A stretch of 64,000 nt of DNA from assembly GCA_933207985.1 (NCBI GenBank), contig OW240914.1:131155955-131219954 (forward strand), in the 5' to 3' direction. Source of the DNA: Pelobates cultripes (lineage: Eukaryota; Chordata; Amphibia; Anura; Pelobatidae). The translations under genes and the position numbers were made by a program. The notes beneath the pieces are model-generated. The model was not told where the DNA came from, did not search any database, and was given only the letters and a program-made list of their open reading frames with translations. Positions 12,296-24,514 of this stretch are shown here, piece by piece. The first letter of the stretch is position 1. The number at the start of each line of letters is the position of its first letter.

Positions 12296-14769
12296 ATTTG
12301 TATGAATATAAATTATTTTTATCATATTTAAAATTATTATTTTTTATTAGTTTGGAAGTGTGTGTGGGGGAGGGGGTAATTGGGATGCTTTATTATTCTG
12401 GACCTACAGACACTTGATGTAAATCTAGCTTTGGTCCTATCCTCAATGTTTTTATATAAACCCTTCCCTGAACTGACACTTTGAGATAAATCATAAATTA
12501 CAACTTTATAGAACTATTCCAGTGACACCTCAAATAATATTATTTAAGCTGTAATTCTAGCTAGAAGCAGACAGTGTAATAAATTACAGTGTGTTCATTG
12601 ACACGCATTCATTCTCAGTACGAGACTTCTTATAACTGCTCACCACTCAAAAGTTTTAGTTTAATGTCTGGCGCATGAGTAATGAGAGATATACAGATGA
12701 TGTAGGGCTTTCCATGAGAGTTTTCAGTTTACAGATCCTTTTTTATACTTCATAAACCCCATCCCATTATTAAATTGTTTTATAAATCATATGTATATCT
12801 AATGGGTTAGTATAAAAAAAAAATTCTGGAGTGGATGATAGGTATCTCAATACTGGAGCTATTGGTGATGGGGTTAAGTCTGAACACATCCATTGACATT
12901 TTCGAACAGCATCTTATGTAAAGTTTTTATTTAGCTTCTAAGTATCCATTTACTAAAATTACATTATATGTAGATATATTTGGGTATTAGGATAGTGGTA
13001 GGATTAGTTTATATGGAAATATGGTGTTACTGATATATGGAAGTAACAGAGATATCAATGTTTCCTAAATTATGAGTGAGTCCAGTTTAGGACATTTTAA
13101 TAGGATATTGGAATTATTGCATATTTGTTTTAAAAAAAAAAAATTGTCTGATAAATAGTGGTTATCTCCTCTTGATTGCAGGTTGTATTCCCAACAGGTT
13201 TTCTTGACTTCTCATGCTTCAGTGTTGAAATGTATGCAATTAAAGTTGACAATAGTACCAATTGTCAATCAACTGGCAATTCATCCAAGTGCTGAATTAG
13301 TATCACTCCCATTAGGGATCAAATACCCTATGTAATATAGATTCATATAGAAGATAGTTAATATGGTTAGTTTCTATGTGTAGACATGCAAAATGAGGAA
13401 AATATAATGGAAGATAGTTATTATTACATCATAGTTCTTGGTATGCAGACTTGACTCACTAGCATGTGAACTGGAGTGATCAGAATGCCATTATAAAGAC
13501 AGTATTTTCCATGGGGTTTATACACTAGATGAGTAGTATTTTTGAGATGACCTTGCAAGATTTGAGATCAACTTTCAAGATTTAAGCCACAACAGAAGAA
13601 TTGAAAGAAAAACAAAAACTCTCATCCAGAATAGTTGTCAAGTCCTAAAATTGTTTTACTGAATAATCCTTAAGAGTTAAAACTCGGTTTAGTAATTGGG
13701 GCTTTTTAATTTATGAATGCAGTATTCTAATGCTAAGGGAGTGTTGTTTTCACCAAATGTATGTTAGTATGGATTACATTTAACATGAAAATTTAACATT
13801 GACACTCTATAAGCTCTGTGTTATAGACGGAGTATGCAAAATGATTTTAAATACTTTTGGACCAACCAAATTTTTAGTTTCTTCCTCTGTCTGTCGTTCC
13901 TCATGTTCTTTGCTTTCTCGCCCTCACACTCATTCTCCCCCTTCACATAGTACATACATGTTGACGCATATTAACCCTACTAGAGTGTAGATTTGATTTG
14001 GAGAGTCTAAACTTTATAAGCATTAAGATTCCCTGTCTCATATCTATAGTGCAGTTCTCTGAGATTTGTTCATTTTTATTTCAGAAGGAAAAATAGCTTT
14101 GATACTGCATAGCTATGAGGTTTTCAGTTTTTATTTAATATTTTCAAGGATATATCATTATTACTTCTGAAAAAAAAGCATTTAATATCTGTATATTTAT
14201 ATGTTAACATGTTTTCTTATGTAGTTACGAGAAAGCAAATGCATTTGCAAAATTGCAGTCTGTGGCAAACTGACATCAACTGAGTAATTGTATCATCTCA
14301 TTTGTACATAGTGTGACAATGCACCACAAGGGGCACACTTGTAAAACATAAGAAATGAAGATAATATCTTCAGAAAGTGGGCTTCAGCTTCCCATTTCAG
14401 GTTGAAAAGGCAATCTGTTTTCATTACTCAGACTACATATTGCACCTTTGTAAACATTCCAGTGGTTTCCTGGGATGAACTCTATAAATACATTGTATAC
14501 CCATCTGAAAAGCAATAGTGTCGCCTTAACAAGCAAAGACCTTATAGAATATAAACACATTGATGAGAATCTTTAAATAGAACACTTTAACTGCTGTCAT
14601 AACAAGTGCATGCAAGTTTTCTGTTTTAATAAGTAGACATTTCAAATTATTTTTTCAATATGACCTTTTATTGAGCAAGGTTTGCTATTACATAAATCAA
14701 TAGCAGGTTGTTTTAAACTCAACCAGGTTCTCCCATGACCTGCAGTCTGTTAATTGCACCAGTGAGGTA
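12296..14769. other. Spacer without recognised gene, 3' of NEFM
   Basis: AT-rich sequence with no exon, RNA gene or transposon ends recognised on either strand. In mammals NEFL lies convergently on this side of NEFM. No NEFL-like coding sequence is visible here or further left in this window. Confidence 0.45.
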
Positions 14770-15195
14770 AACATAAGGATAGGTTCATTTTATTAAGGCG
14801 ATAAAAGTTCTGTTTCATGGTCCCTCCCCCCTTTTTTTGGCTCAGTTGGTTCTTTGCATAATTTAGCTCACAACCTTTAGGAATCTAGTTCCCAGACCAC
14901 GATAACCCTTGCCCACTACAACTTAGGAAACTCCCAAAACTTTTCTTCCTTGTACATATCATGCAGTTGTTTTTTGTGTAATTTCCCAAAGTTGTGTGGG
15001 AGGGGCACATCTGGAGCTAGCATGCATTGCCCTCCCCCAAGTATTGCACAGAAAGTAATATTACAGTGTCTGGAGCCCCCACCCCACGAGAGAACCCCTT
15101 CTGCTAGAAGCCCATTAGAAGCTGACACTTTACATGCAGTTAATCTTATGGCTTATTCAGTCCTGTTGCTTGCTGGAAACATAATGAGGTTTGCC
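14770..15195 (-). other. NEFM: Probable NEFM 3' untranslated region
   Basis: Minus-strand sequence between the NEFM TGA stop and the nearest AATAAA. No intron signal or competing gene is seen. The extent is inferred only from the position of the poly(A) signal and may reach 14,650 if the second signal is used. Confidence 0.4.
14789..14794 (-). terminator. NEFM: Candidate polyadenylation signal AATAAA of NEFM
   Basis: A canonical AATAAA on the minus strand about 400 bp after the NEFM stop codon. A second AATAAA lies at 14,667-14,672. Which one is used cannot be decided from sequence alone. Confidence 0.4.
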
Positions 15196-16819
15196 TCACT
15201 TCTCTTCAGTGACCTCCTTGACCACTGCATGTGAAGTAACTTTTTCTACTTTCTTGGTAGACACCACTTTCTCTTGTACAGTTTCCTCGTGTTCTTCCAC
15301 TTTCTGGGTAACTGTTACTGACTCTGTGATATACTTTGTTCCATCCTCACCCTCAGTGGTTGTAGTCTCAATCTTCTTGGTGATGATTACTTTTTGTGGG
15401 CTCTTGCTACTGTCCTTGTCCTCTGAGGGGCTATCATCCAGACCATTGGTAACTACACCCTTGTCCTCACTCTCTTCTTTCTCTTCTGCCTCTTCCTCTA
15501 CATCTCCATTCACTGCAGTGTCTTCCTTCCCATCTTCCCTTGGTGCACTGTCTTCCTCTTCTTCCTGATCTTTTGTTTCTTCCTTCTGTGATCCTACAGA
15601 GGCTGCTTTGGAGACAGATATTGTCTCTTCTTCAATCTTTTCCTCAGGGGACTCTACTTTCTTTTCTTTTTCAACTTCTTCTGTTTCATCTCCAGCCTCT
15701 TCCTCTTTGCTTGTTTCTCCTTCTACTTCCTCCTTATCTCCTTCTTCCTCTGTCTCTCCTTTTCCTTCTTCCTGCTCCTCTTTAACTTCATCTGTTTCTC
15801 CTTCTTCTTCTCCTTCAGCTTTTTCCTCTGCTTCATCATCTCCTTTTTCTGTCTCTTCCTCCTCTACTTTCTTGTCTTCTGAAACCTCGACTACTCTAGT
15901 TTCTATTACAGTTTTGACTCTAACTATTTTAGTTTCTACTATTGGCTCTTCCACTACTTCCTCTTCTTGTGTCTCCTCTGGGGCTTCTTCTGTCTCCTCT
16001 GCTTCCTGCTCAGCTTCACCCTCTTTCTCTTCCTCTCCAGCTTCTTCTTCTGCCACTGCCTCACCAGCTTCTTCTGCTTCTCCTTCCTCTTTTTCTTCTA
16101 CCTTTTCAACCTGTTCTCCTTGTTCTTCTTTTTCATCCTCCTTCTCTTCCTCACCCTCTGCTTCTTCTACTTTCTCTTCCTGCTCAGCATCCCCTTCTTC
16201 TCCCTCATCTTTCTCTTCTTCTTCGGTTTTCCCTTCTTCCTCTTCTTCGTCTACTTTTACTTCCTCTTCCTCATCTGCCTTTACTTCCTCTTCTTCATCT
16301 TCCTTTACTTCCTCTTCCTTCTCTCCCTCCTCTTCTGTCTCATCCTCAGCTTTATCACCCTCTTCTTCTTCTACTTCTTCTTTTTCCTCCTCTTCTACCT
16401 CTGCTTCTTCCTCTCCCTTCTCTTCCTCCTCCTCCTCACCTGCCTCTTCCTCTTTAGGTGCGGCTGCTTGTATGGTAGATTCTACAGCTGCTACAATCTC
16501 TTCTTCAATTGCTTCTTCAACTGCTTCTTCAACTTCTTCCTCTTCTTCTTTTTCTACGTCTTCATCTAGAAGGCCTGATGCAAACCTTTCTGCCATTGCA
16601 GCCAGTGCTGCCTCCATATCTGACTTCTCATCCTCCACCTTGGTCTCCTCAATAATCTCTTCCACGAACTTGTGCTGCACTTTTACCCTTGGGGGCTCTG
16701 ATCTCACATGCTGCACTCTGCTGGAGGACATAGAGATAGGTGCATGTCTGAGAGGAGCAGAAGGACTGTGCATGCCAGCGAAGGTGGAAAACCGTGTTTC
16801 TTCACCTTCAAGTAATTTC
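15196..16819 (-). CDS. NEFM: NEFM exon 3: end of rod and Glu-rich tail of neurofilament medium
   Basis: The last coding exon, residues 388-927 of the spliced 927-residue protein; TGA stop at 15,196-15,198. The acceptor CATAG|G at 16,820-16,821 completes the split Arg codon of AAYR and continues [10 protein letters not shown], the universal intermediate-filament rod terminus. After a short conserved neck ([21 protein letters not shown]) the tail runs for hundreds of residues of Glu/Lys/Ala-rich sequence. It closes with the conserved NF-M block GVVTNGLD, then [18 protein letters not shown] and a [16 protein letters not shown]-terminus, which separates NF-M from NF-L and alpha-internexin. The KSP phosphorylation repeats of mammalian NF-M are almost absent: one KSP (in SSKSPQK) and a few isolated SP sites remain. 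Long plus-strand open frames over this exon are shadows of its biased composition. Confidence 0.95.
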
Positions 16820-18191
16820 CTATGGAAAGAAAAAAATATACATTTCAATATTCTTGCAATACTTACACATGTATAAAATATTCTTTTGTACTTTCATTAG
16901 ATATAAAACTAACACTATTTCTACTATCTGAGGAAATCTATATTGGGAGGGGTTAGCACCACCTGTTACTACCCAGTTAGGGCACTTCCTGTATTAGATA
17001 TTGTTAGAGATGACTTTGGTTTGGACTGTGATGTTTCCATTGGTTTTAATTCACATCCCAGTTATCATTATTTAACTGTTTCCCTTTATATTACATTATC
17101 TAAATACATCTGATTATTGTGCAAAATAATGTCCCACTCCTCCATTTTGTAGAATTTATATTTGGAAAACATTTGTTAGTTTTTAAATAGTGATGTTTGG
17201 TCATTGCCTGCATTGCTGGCATATGTATTGGTATAAAATAATGTTTGTTTTTTTCTATATAAAGCTTTAAAGAATTTTTGGTAGAGTATCTCAGTTTTAA
17301 AATCTCCACTTTGCAAATTCTGTAACTCGTGAATATTTGTTCTATAGCAATTCTGATACAGATAGATTAATTTTATATATGCCAATAGATTGTTGCTGTT
17401 TATTTTCAATTTTTTACCCCGGAATTACTCTTTAAACATATCTCCTTGTTTAAATCTAAATGCTTTGTAACAGTAACTAATAATCAGATTATTGTACTTT
17501 GATGTAGGTTGAAGCCATGTATTCTGACATGTATTATTCTGTTATGTGATAACTACATGTGTTTAGATGTACTTAGAGAAAATTGATTATTTTTGATAGA
17601 TATACAAAACAGCTCACAGCATTAGTTTTTAGGGCAGTTGTGTTATTGGATCCATTCTGCCATTGACTGCCCTTGTGCTTTTTAATGATAGTTTTGTACT
17701 GAGTGCTTTATATATTTATGATTTGTATATGGGTAATTTTGTAATTCTATTTCATGTATGGGGAATTCTTTTTTTGCTACTTAGTTCAGTTCTTGAACAA
17801 TATAAACGTATATTGCTTCTCTTGGCAAGTAGGAGTTTTATTTTATGCACCTGGTGTCTAAGCTATTTCACCAATATTCCTGGTCACTGTACACCTGTCA
17901 TAAAATGGGTAATCATTTTACAGGAAAAAATAGCGCTGTTACAGTGGATTCTTGTATTCTTTCAACTTTTGCTCATGTATTTATTGAGTTTTTGTTGTTA
18001 CTGTTCTCCTGATTTCTTGCTTTTGGGGTGCTGAATTTTCTATGTTTGTGGTACTCCTGCATTGCTTTGTGTGTGGTCTCTTATAGGCTGGGCTAGCCTC
18101 TAGTTCCCCTCCCACACCCTGGGATGTGAAAGTTTGCATCGTGCTGGTTTACTGCAGTGCTATTAATATTCTGCAGACTGTGCCCAGGTAC
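16820..18191 (-). other. NEFM: NEFM intron 2
   Basis: Intron of 1,372 bp with a GT at 18,190-18,191 and an AG at 16,820-16,821 on the minus strand. It interrupts the Arg codon of the conserved AAYRKLLEGE rod end in phase 2. No recognisable repeat or RNA gene inside. Confidence 0.85.
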
Positions 18192-18316
18192 CTGTATGCA
18201 GCAATTTCTATATCCAGAGCCATCTTGACATTGAGCAGGTCTTGGTATTCCCGCAAATGGCGTGACATCTCCCATTTGGTTCCCTTCAGCTCGTTGTCCA
18301 GCTGCTGGATGGTTTC
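18192..18316 (-). CDS. NEFM: NEFM exon 2: coil 2 segment of the rod
   Basis: A 125-bp exon, too short for a long open frame. It encodes residues 346-386 plus two bases of Arg387: [17 protein letters not shown]..., then [14 protein letters not shown]. This is the coil 2 segment with the helix-termination motif used for filament assembly. The acceptor CCAG|GAA follows exon 1 in phase 0 and the donor is ACAG|GTACCT. The 125-bp size and both splice phases match what I know of the neuronal intermediate-filament genes, which supports the three-exon model. Confidence 0.95.
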
Positions 18317-19218
18317 CTGGAGGATGGGGAGACACGGAAAGGAGAGTCAGAGGGGGCTGCAGCGAGCATAGTTTGCCTCCAGTGTCCTTGGAGCACAATG
18401 CTGCTCCTTTAACACCTAAACCCTCAGCATCTCCTACACTGACACAATGTATAGAAATGCATTATGGTAATACACAGCTTATAGATCACAAGGGGTTATT
18501 GCATGAAATCACAGCACGCCCCCTACACAGCACACATACACAGTGCATGCACAGTCATTGCACCACACCCTCTGTCAAGAACAGTCATACACACTGCGTC
18601 ACTCTGCTCCAAGCGCACCCATTGCGCCACACCCCCTGCATAACACAGCATTAATGCTCAGCATTCCAGAACCCCAACACACCCACTCCAGCACGTGACT
18701 GCAGAACATGCACAAATTGCGCAGTGCGCCCCAATGACCTGCACCTCTACTCCCCCTCCCCCCAAAACAAAAACCACCAACAGGATAAGGTTGCAGGAAG
18801 ATATCACATTGGTATGCATGATAAATCCAAAACAGCGAATAACAGAACCCAACTAAATGCAGATATCAGAGCAGTTACTAACTTAATAAATAACCATAAT
18901 GCCATCAGATAGGTTCACGGAGAAACGTGTCTATAAACTGAACTGAAACATCATGCACTCTCCTGGACCACATCTCATATATTCACAACATCTACATCAC
19001 ATCCCAACACAATCTTAAACATCTTGTTCCACCTCTCAGAAAGAGAAAACTTTACAAGGAAGTCTTCACTACTACTAAGTAACTCTCTGGTCTTATCACA
19101 CATTGTGCATGTTACTTATATCTGGATACGTGTATCATTCTATCATCTATTTAAAAGCAATATTAGGGACTCTGCACCCCAGATAACCGAGTTTCCCCTT
19201 CGGTAAAAGGTGGCCCAC
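18317..19218 (-). other. NEFM: NEFM intron 1
   Basis: Phase-0 intron of 902 bp between SYQ (exon 1) and ETIQQL (exon 2), GT at 19,217-19,218 and AG at 18,317-18,318. It contains CA-rich stretches near 18,530-18,620 but no recognised element. Confidence 0.85.
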
Positions 19219-20253
19219 CTGGTAGCTGATAAGGTCATGGTTGTGTCTCTCCTCTATGTCATTCAGCTGTCTCTCCAGTGACTCCTTGGTTCCCCGGACA
19301 GACTCCAGCTCTACACTCTTGCTGTGCAGTTGCCTCCTGTATTCGGATATCTCCTCTTTGGCCGATCTGATGGCCTCCTTGTTCTGCTCGGCAGCCTCGG
19401 TCAGCTTGGCATACCTGCACCTGAAGACCTCCTCTGTCTCCACCATGTTCTGGTTGGAGTGTCCCTCCAGCTGGGAGCGGATTTCCCTCAAGGCGGAGGC
19501 CAGGTCTGTCTTCTGGAAGTCTTTCCTCTCCACCGTGATGTGTGAAGCCTGGATCTGGGCCAGGAGCTCGTTGACCTCCTCATCGTGGTTACTTTTGAGG
19601 AAGGCCACCTCTTCCTGGAGACTCTGCACCTTCTTGTCCAGCTCCACCCTGACCAAGGACGTGTCATCCATGTCCTTCTTCATAGCCCTGATCATGGCCT
19701 CGGTGTCATCCCTGATCCGAGCTTCTTCTTCATACCTGTCCTTTAGCCTCTGCATGTCTTCCTCCAGGTGCTCGGTGTCCAGCATGATCTGCGCCTTCTC
19801 GTGGCTGAGAGCCTCCAGGTTGGAGCGAAGTTCCCGCATTTCATCTTCGTACATATCCCCCAGCTGGCTGTGTCCACTCTGCTTCTGTCTCAGGGCCTGG
19901 ATCTCCGCCTCGATCTCCTTGTTCTGCTGCTCCAGGTAATGGACCTTCTCGATGTAGCCGGCAAAGCGGTCATTGAGTCCTTGCAGTTGTTCCTTCTCGC
20001 TGGATCGGACTTGCTTGAGGTCCCCATTGTAGACTGAGGACTGGCTTAGGTCCAGGCTGTCACTGGAGCTGTACCCTCTGGGGACAGCCAGGTTGCTCCT
20101 CTTATAGGAGGAGATGGTGCTGGGACTGCTCCTGGACCAGCTCTGGGACCTGAAGCCACTGGATGGGGAGCTGCTGGTCCGGCTGTAGATGGTCCTGGTC
20201 TCGGCCATCCTCCTATAAGAGGGGCTTCCTATAGTTTCCAGAGAGTAACTCAT
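19219..20253 (-). CDS. NEFM: NEFM exon 1: head and most of the coiled-coil rod of neurofilament medium
   Basis: The start codon is ATG at 20,251-20,253 (MSYSLETIG), the first ATG after the TATA box. The exon gives 345 residues. The Ser/Arg-rich head (about 1-84, with [16 protein letters not shown] sites) is followed by the rod start [30 protein letters not shown] at about 86-115, the canonical coil 1A signature. Heptad-repeat coil 1B and the first part of coil 2 run up to [10 protein letters not shown]. Exon 1 ends CAG|GTGGGC at 19,219. Together with exons 2 and 3 this gives 2,784 coding bases with no internal stop, 927 residues, close to human NF-M (916). NF-M co-assembles with NF-L and other class IV filament proteins in axons and sets axon calibre. 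It looks like an intact, functional gene. Confidence 0.96.
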
Positions 20254-20310
20254 GCTGGAAGACTTCCTGGTGTGTGTGGCTCACAGCGCTGGATGAGCTC
20301 TCTCCCAGCC

Positions 20311-20318
20311 TTTATATA
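20311..20318 (-). promoter_or_regulatory. NEFM: TATA box of NEFM
   Basis: TATATAAA on the minus strand (TATATAAAGG in context), 58 bp before the NEFM start codon. This predicts transcription starting near 20,285 and a short 5' leader of roughly 30 bases. Neurofilament genes are known to have TATA promoters. Confidence 0.7.
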
Positions 20319-20547
20319 GAGAGGGAGATCCGCTAACACGGCAGGAACCGGCTTTCTGCTGCCCGATTGAGCTGCTTCGGGAGGGGAGGGCTTACTGTCT
20401 GAGCTCCACGTGGGTAAATGCTGCACCCACCCATCCCCCCTCTTAGTCTGCAGCCGAGGGCCGAGCAGGCAGGAGCTGGGTTCTAGAATCCTGCAAATAA
20501 TCTTCTCAAAGCTAACAGTTATCTTCACAAAGCAACGGATAACTGTC

Positions 20548-20750
20548 CCTGGATCAGCTGCTGTAGGGGGACACACTGTCTATCTGCCCCTGGATCAGCT
20601 GCTTCAGGGGGACATACTGTCTATCTGTCCCTGGATCAGCTGCTGTAGGGGGACACACTGTCTATCTGCCCCTGGATCAGCTGCTTTAGGGGGACACACT
20701 GTCTTTTTGCCACTGGACAAGTTGCTGTAGGGGAAACACTGCATATCTGC
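20548..20750. repeat. 41-bp tandem repeat with E-boxes upstream of NEFM
   Basis: Five copies at an exact 41-bp spacing (GGATCAGCTG at 20,551, 20,592, 20,633, 20,674 and a degenerate copy at 20,715). The first four each carry the palindromic E-box CAGCTG. The array lies about 230-440 bp upstream of the NEFM TATA box. Confidence 0.85.
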
Positions 20751-21239
20751 TGTTTAAGAGCTGTCCCAGGTGCTTTGTATTATTACAAATACACATTTTA
20801 TTTTACCCTTCGCACATGCATGCCACCCTGCACTTTGATTTAGAGCATAGTTTCATGGTTAATCCCTGGCTGTGTCTGTCCTGGGTTCAGGACCATGGAC
20901 AGTTACAGCGGTTATATAGACAGAATGTTGACTAGCAAACAGAGATCTCTTTCTGTATGGCGTGTTCTCTACATTTCACTATTCATTCCGAACTAGAGTG
21001 CTAGCTGGCTGAGCCTGATGAGAGTTGTGTTGCACATCAGCTAGGAGACATAGTATGTCAAAGTCTATTATGCATCCGTTAAAACTTTATATATCTGAGA
21101 CTTGCTGCAGGATTAACCCAGTCATGTAATCCTGGTAATTATACCAGTTATTTTGGGTCAGCCCTGTGTAATGGTCAGTATCATCAAGTGTCTCACACCA
21201 GGTTATATCACGGAGGACTTGATCACACACATACGGCTC
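20751..21239. other. Spacer upstream of NEFM
   Basis: No exon or repeat was recognised. It could contain distal NEFM regulatory sequence, but nothing specific can be shown. Confidence 0.35.
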
Positions 21240-21805
21240 TCACATCATTTAGATTCAAAGCTCACGCACATGGCTTGCTCTCTGAGAATAAATGCACACA
21301 CCCATGGCAAACTCCCTGAGTCTCTGCTCACAGCATGGCTGTCTCTATAAGTCCTTCTATAACACAGGGTATTTCTTTGGGTTCCTGCTGTCACCTCTGG
21401 CTAACTCTTGGGATGAACCCACACTCTTACAAATGTCTGCTCTCACACATGGCTATCTCTACCAGCTCTCACACGTGGCTATCTCTCTGTATCATTGTTC
21501 TCACACATGGATATCTCTCATAGTTCCTGCTCTCACACATGGCTATTTCTTATAGTTCCTGCTATCACACATGGCTATCTCTCACTCACAGTTCTTACTC
21601 TCACACATGGCTATCTCTCTGTATCATAGTTCTCACATATGGCTATCTCTCATAGTTCCTGCCCTCACACATGGCTATCTGTCACTCACAGTTCTTAGTC
21701 TCACACATGGCTATCTCTCTGTATCATAGTTCTCACATATGGCTATCACTCATAGTTCCTGCTCTCACACATGGCTATCTCTCTAGGCCCATGTTCTCAC
21801 ACACT
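21240..21805. repeat. Minisatellite with TCACACATGGCTATCTCT core
   Basis: Irregular tandem copies of roughly 30-37 bp built on TCTCACACATGGCTATCTCT with either a CATAGTTCCTGC or a CACTCACAGTTCTTA spacer. Copies degrade to the left of about 21,420. Confidence 0.85.
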
Positions 21806-22123
21806 TGTGGTGTGAAAGTAGGTGGTATGGTCAGGTGATGTGTTGTCTTTATTTAGAGCTATATGGTGTAAGGCTATACATTGTGTTACCTCACTCTATT
21901 CTGCTATTTCATAATCATCATACTTGCTTATCATTTTAGATGCTGCCACCATACAAACCCTATTTACATCAATGACCTCTACATAGCAACCATACCCTGC
22001 TACTTTATGTACCATGACGTTTTTATGACATATATATTCTGCTATTTATACGATTCAATGCCTTGGAAACAACATACATATCCTGCTATTTATATCATTC
22101 TCTGACCTGTAAATAATCTATAT

Positions 22124-22223
22124 NNNNNNNNNNNNNNNNNNNNNNNNNNNNNNNNNNNNNNNNNNNNNNNNNNNNNNNNNNNNNNNNNNNNNNNNNNNNN
22201 NNNNNNNNNNNNNNNNNNNNNNN
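22124..22223. other. Assembly gap, 100 N
   Basis: A run of exactly 100 N, the usual placeholder for a gap of unknown length. It lies between the NEFM and YTHDC2 loci. The right flank starts inside a dispersed repeat. Confidence 1.
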
Positions 22224-24350
22224 ATAACCAAATACAAAATACATAAAAATCGCTGTTTACTTGATATACACCAAACGAAAACTTGCATGCATTTAATTCT
22301 GCATTGTCTTCATTGGGGCTATATCTAAAAACGGCTTGCAAAACCTTTAGATCTCTTGTCTGCTACCCTTGCAAGCCCTCCCCTTCTAACCCTGCCCAGA
22401 CCTTCTGTGGCTGTCCAATCACAAACTTTCCAACTCAGCTCAATGAGAAGTCTTTGCATGATAGGTGCTCTGGGCAATTGCTGCCTCTTGTAATTCGCTT
22501 CACAGAGCTAACCAAACTAGAAAGTTACAGGGGGTAACGTGGGTGAAGTGGCTCTGTTTTGAGTATATCAGAAAGTTATTAAAGAAAGCATATCTACCGT
22601 CAGCCTCTCCGTCAGTCATCTTCATGTCATCTTTGTTGGTCTTTGCAAAATCACCACTTTAACCCTACGGTGTACAGAAATATATTCCTAAACCTTAAGC
22701 AGACTGTGGCATTACACCAGGGTTTATTCAGTCAGGGTTTATTCATATTCATTTAGTCAAAATATTCATGGTGGAAACCTAATTGCAGAAATTTGCATAT
22801 CCCTCTATTTTGTCTGAAAAAGTCAACTCATTATTCTTATCATTTTATTATTATTTATAAAGCGCCAGCATATTCAGTAGCGCTGTACAATGCGCTTATC
22901 AATTTCATATAAAATGAGAAAAAAAAGGAAATATAACAATACAATTTTGTTTTAAGATATTTCCAGAAATCTTTTTTAGTTTTAAGATTAAATTTGCATG
23001 ATAACAAATCTAATTAAATACAATATATACATTTGCTAAAAACTATATAACTTTAGTAAAATAAAATACAAAAAATTCTAAAAAAAAAATGTCAATTAGG
23101 ACTTGTACTTTAAAATTGTGCAAGAGATGCTATCAAAAACAAATTGCACAGGCTAGTTTTAATCCCTACATGCAAGAGCTTTTGTTTTTTCCAACGACAA
23201 ACAGATCTTAGTAGGTCACTATAGTTACCAGCACACTACAGCTTAATGTAAAGGTTCTGGTGTCTTTAGCATGTCACTGCATGCTTTTCAATGTAAACAT
23301 TTGCCTTTTCATAGAAAATGCATGTGACTCCTCTTATACATGTATATGCCTTTATATAAAGACATACGTTTCAATAATGTGGAATATATATAAGCATAAG
23401 CCTGTATATGCATATGTCTATAGCTACAGTCATACACATGTATGGCTCTGCATAAAGATATAGGTTTGTAAATACCTCTATATATAGACATACATGTGCA
23501 TATGTCTCTATGTATAGGTCTCTACATAGGCATATACAATTATATGCCTCAAAATAAAGGCATAAATAGCATCAATGTATCAATCTCACTTAAACCCACC
23601 CATACTTTAAAAAATAGATGCTTCCTCTCCATATGTATACAAGCATCAATTACTGAACGATAAAAATAGGACAAATGGGTAGATTGGATATTTTATTTAA
23701 ACAGTGTAATTGTGGGGTTTATTTTCTTTAAAAACAATGTATCCCCACTATTATTTGAAATGTAAGTCAGCCGTTTTCATTTACAGTTTGTTTGTTTTGA
23801 CTTGCAAAATAAAAATGAGCAAAAACATTTCCCTACATTCCTCCCAAATTAGAAAATAAATTACACAGTTTGAGCCAACACTCTAAAAGTGTTAAAAGTA
23901 TATCAAGTTTTGCCTTGGTAAAACATTTAATGCCATACCCCAACAGTGTGTATTTTTTATTATATGACGGAAAATGTGTTTGAATAGTGCTTAGCTGCAC
24001 ATGATAACGGCTGTACTCAATTACTTTGATAAATGATAATAAACTAAATCATTTTCTTTTTGTTTTTTCTTCTTCTTAGTGCTGCAGTGCCAATGAAGTG
24101 AGTTTTCCATGTGACCAAAGGCAGCAATTTCAGTGTAAAAAACAAAAAATTAACCATAGATCACAACATCTCTCATGAAACTGGTGCAGCCATTTTTCAC
24201 ACCCTTCCCAGCAGTGTACATATTGTTTTAGCCTATAATGCAAAATAGTTTTGTTTGTTTTTATATGATGGGGCTGCACACAAAACTTTTTACAAAGTAC
24301 AGTTCTGCCAGGGCAGTAATTGCCAGTATTTTTTCCCCTTTTACATCAGG
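22224..24350. other. Repeat-rich spacer, no recognised gene
   Basis: The first bases (22,224-22,350) resemble the dispersed repeat also seen at 9,100-9,215 and 27,000-27,140. Near 22,855-22,900 there is the motif ATAAAGCGCCAGCATATTCA with GCGCTGTACAATG, a high-copy dispersed repeat; a second, diverged copy lies near 25,140-25,180. The rest is AT-rich. No exon was recognised. Confidence 0.4.
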
Positions 24351-24514
24351 GGTTTCCAACCCAGTCCTTAAATTCCCCTCTACCAGTCCAGGATTGGGGG
24401 ATTACCCTTCTGTGTCTAAAGTGTTTTTTTTTTCCTTTCTAAAAACACCTTAGAAACAACTGGATAATCACTAAATCCTGGATTGTTAGTGGGTACTTGA
24501 AGACTGGGGTGCCT
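24351..24514. mobile_element. Foldback element
   Basis: The left arm (CAACCCAGTCCTTAAA ... CCAGGATTGGGGGATTA) and right arm (AATCCTGGATTGTTAGTGGG ... AAGACTGGGGTGCC) are imperfect reverse complements about 60 bp long around a T-rich centre. Non-coding MITE-like repeat of unassigned superfamily. Confidence 0.6.

Noticed and set aside
12296..14769. Search for NEFL, the usual convergent neighbour of NEFM
   Set aside because: No intermediate-filament coding block was found; in human the two genes are tens of kb apart, so its absence here is not surprising.
15608..16876. 422-codon Ser-rich plus-strand frame and other long plus-strand frames
   Set aside because: They are the antisense of the Glu-rich NEFM tail: GAA/GAG read backwards gives Ser, Phe and Leu codons. 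The minus-strand frame has conserved NF-M blocks and splice sites.
19241..19939. 232-codon plus-strand frame opposite NEFM exon 1
   Set aside because: Antisense shadow of the coiled-coil rod; the minus-strand reading is a clear intermediate filament protein.
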